A stretch of DNA of 38,475 bases, from positions 1-38,475 of the IMG/VR virus record IMGVR_UViG_3300049919_000103. One strand, given 5' to 3'. This stretch comes from a virus. This document shows, in pieces, positions 38,287 through 38,475 of the stretch (positions within the stretch are counted from its first letter, which is position 1; every line of letters begins with the position of its first letter). The position numbers and the translations under genes were made by a program. The notes below the pieces were generated by a model. The model was given only the letters and a program-made list of their open reading frames with translations, did no database searches and was not told where the DNA came from.

Positions 38287-38475
38287 TTATTCTTGTAAAT
38301 CTGGGGATAACTTTTTGACCTTCTTTTTGATACCAGAAAGCCATCGATACATTTGCTTTTTATCGTATCGTCCTAGTACTATCAAAGAGATCTCTTTATA
38401 TGTCTTACCTTTCAGACGCATAGCCCTCGCCTTCTTCTGGTCTTCTAGACGTGGCTGTCTGCCTTGTGGTCGCTT
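38287..38475 (-). CDS. HTH-type DNA-binding protein, C-terminal part (same gene as 1-424)
   Basis: This is the 3' end of the join-spanning gene. Bases 38349-38475 duplicate 1-127, so only 38287-38348 is new. It encodes the end of the recognition helix and a basic tail (KKKVKKL), then TAA. The early promoter -35 element (38278-38283) begins just beyond this stop codon. An open reading frame across the join supports a circular map. Confidence 0.8.
   Translation of the reverse strand, partial: KRPQGRQPRLEDQKKARAMRLKGKTYKEISLIVLGRYDKKQMYRWLSGIKKKVKKLSPDLQE
38349..38475. repeat. Terminal direct repeat, right copy (circular overlap)
   Basis: Exact copy of bases 1-127. The non-redundant genome is therefore 38,348 bp. 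Trimming this copy restores an uninterrupted minus-strand gene from 424 to 38287. Confidence 0.95.

Noticed and set aside
1-38475. Stop-codon reassignment
   Set aside because: TGA, TAG and TAA all end genes at sensible places, including ATGA overlaps at 2851-2854, 33448-33451 and 33852-33855.
1-38475. CRISPR array, insertion sequence, integrase or repressor module
   Set aside because: No regularly spaced repeats, transposase, tyrosine or serine recombinase, or CI-like repressor was found on either strand; the lone HTH protein is not clearly a repressor.

Overview
This window looks like the complete genome of a small tailed phage with podovirus-type morphogenesis. Bases 1-127 are repeated exactly at 38349-38475, so the contig closes into a circle of 38,348 bp. 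An overlap of this kind is typical of assembling a circular or circularly permuted molecule. One gene spans the join (424 down to 1, then 38348 down to 38287). No integrase, repressor, polymerase or helicase is recognisable, so replication probably depends on the host. One perfect DnaA box (TTATCCACA, 8972-8980) fits that.

Host: the standard code is used (TGA is a normal stop). Most starts lack a Shine-Dalgarno (SD) sequence and instead have AT-rich leaders ending in TAATATG or ATATATG. The few promoters I can see are of TTGACA/TATAAT type, which argues against Bacteroidota. Neither tRNA-type element encodes CCA. An uncultivated bacterium such as a Patescibacteria lineage is possible, but this is inference only.

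Layout: nearly everything is on the minus strand and is read from 38 kb down to 0.8 kb. (1) 38283-37806: early promoter, a heavily folded RNA, a terminator and a leader. (2) 37805-32743: early DNA module with small Cys-rich proteins, a conserved phage protein, YqaJ exonuclease, YopX-like protein, single-stranded DNA-binding protein, winged-helix proteins, NinB and NinG. (3) 32737-28625: a stomatin-like membrane protein and many small unknown or zinc-binding proteins. They are split by a 0.4-kb gene-free stretch holding a large folded RNA with a tRNA-like core. (4) 28619-22742: terminase subunits, portal, scaffold and an N4-gp56-type major capsid protein. (5) 22465-17485: a six-gene sugar cassette (dehydratase, aminotransferase, methyltransferase, three glycosyltransferases) inserted between head and tail genes. 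(6) 17385-3687: adaptor, nozzle-like protein, tail fibres, internal virion proteins (one with a lytic transglycosylase domain) and an HNH homing endonuclease. (7) 3680-1666: small coiled-coil and membrane proteins, a metallopeptidase-amidase endolysin and a holin. (8) 1665-425: two small genes, folded elements, an operator-like array and terminators.

The main exception to strand is a plus-strand island at 8724-9543 inside the late operon. It holds a promoter, an attenuator-like leader, a class II tRNA with a serine-like body but a UAA anticodon, a DnaA box, and a second promoter whose predicted transcript begins with 18 nt exactly complementary to the tRNA variable arm. An intrinsic terminator and three tiny membrane proteins follow. 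This island and the tRNA-like RNA at 30826-31165 are the least explained and most interesting parts of the window.
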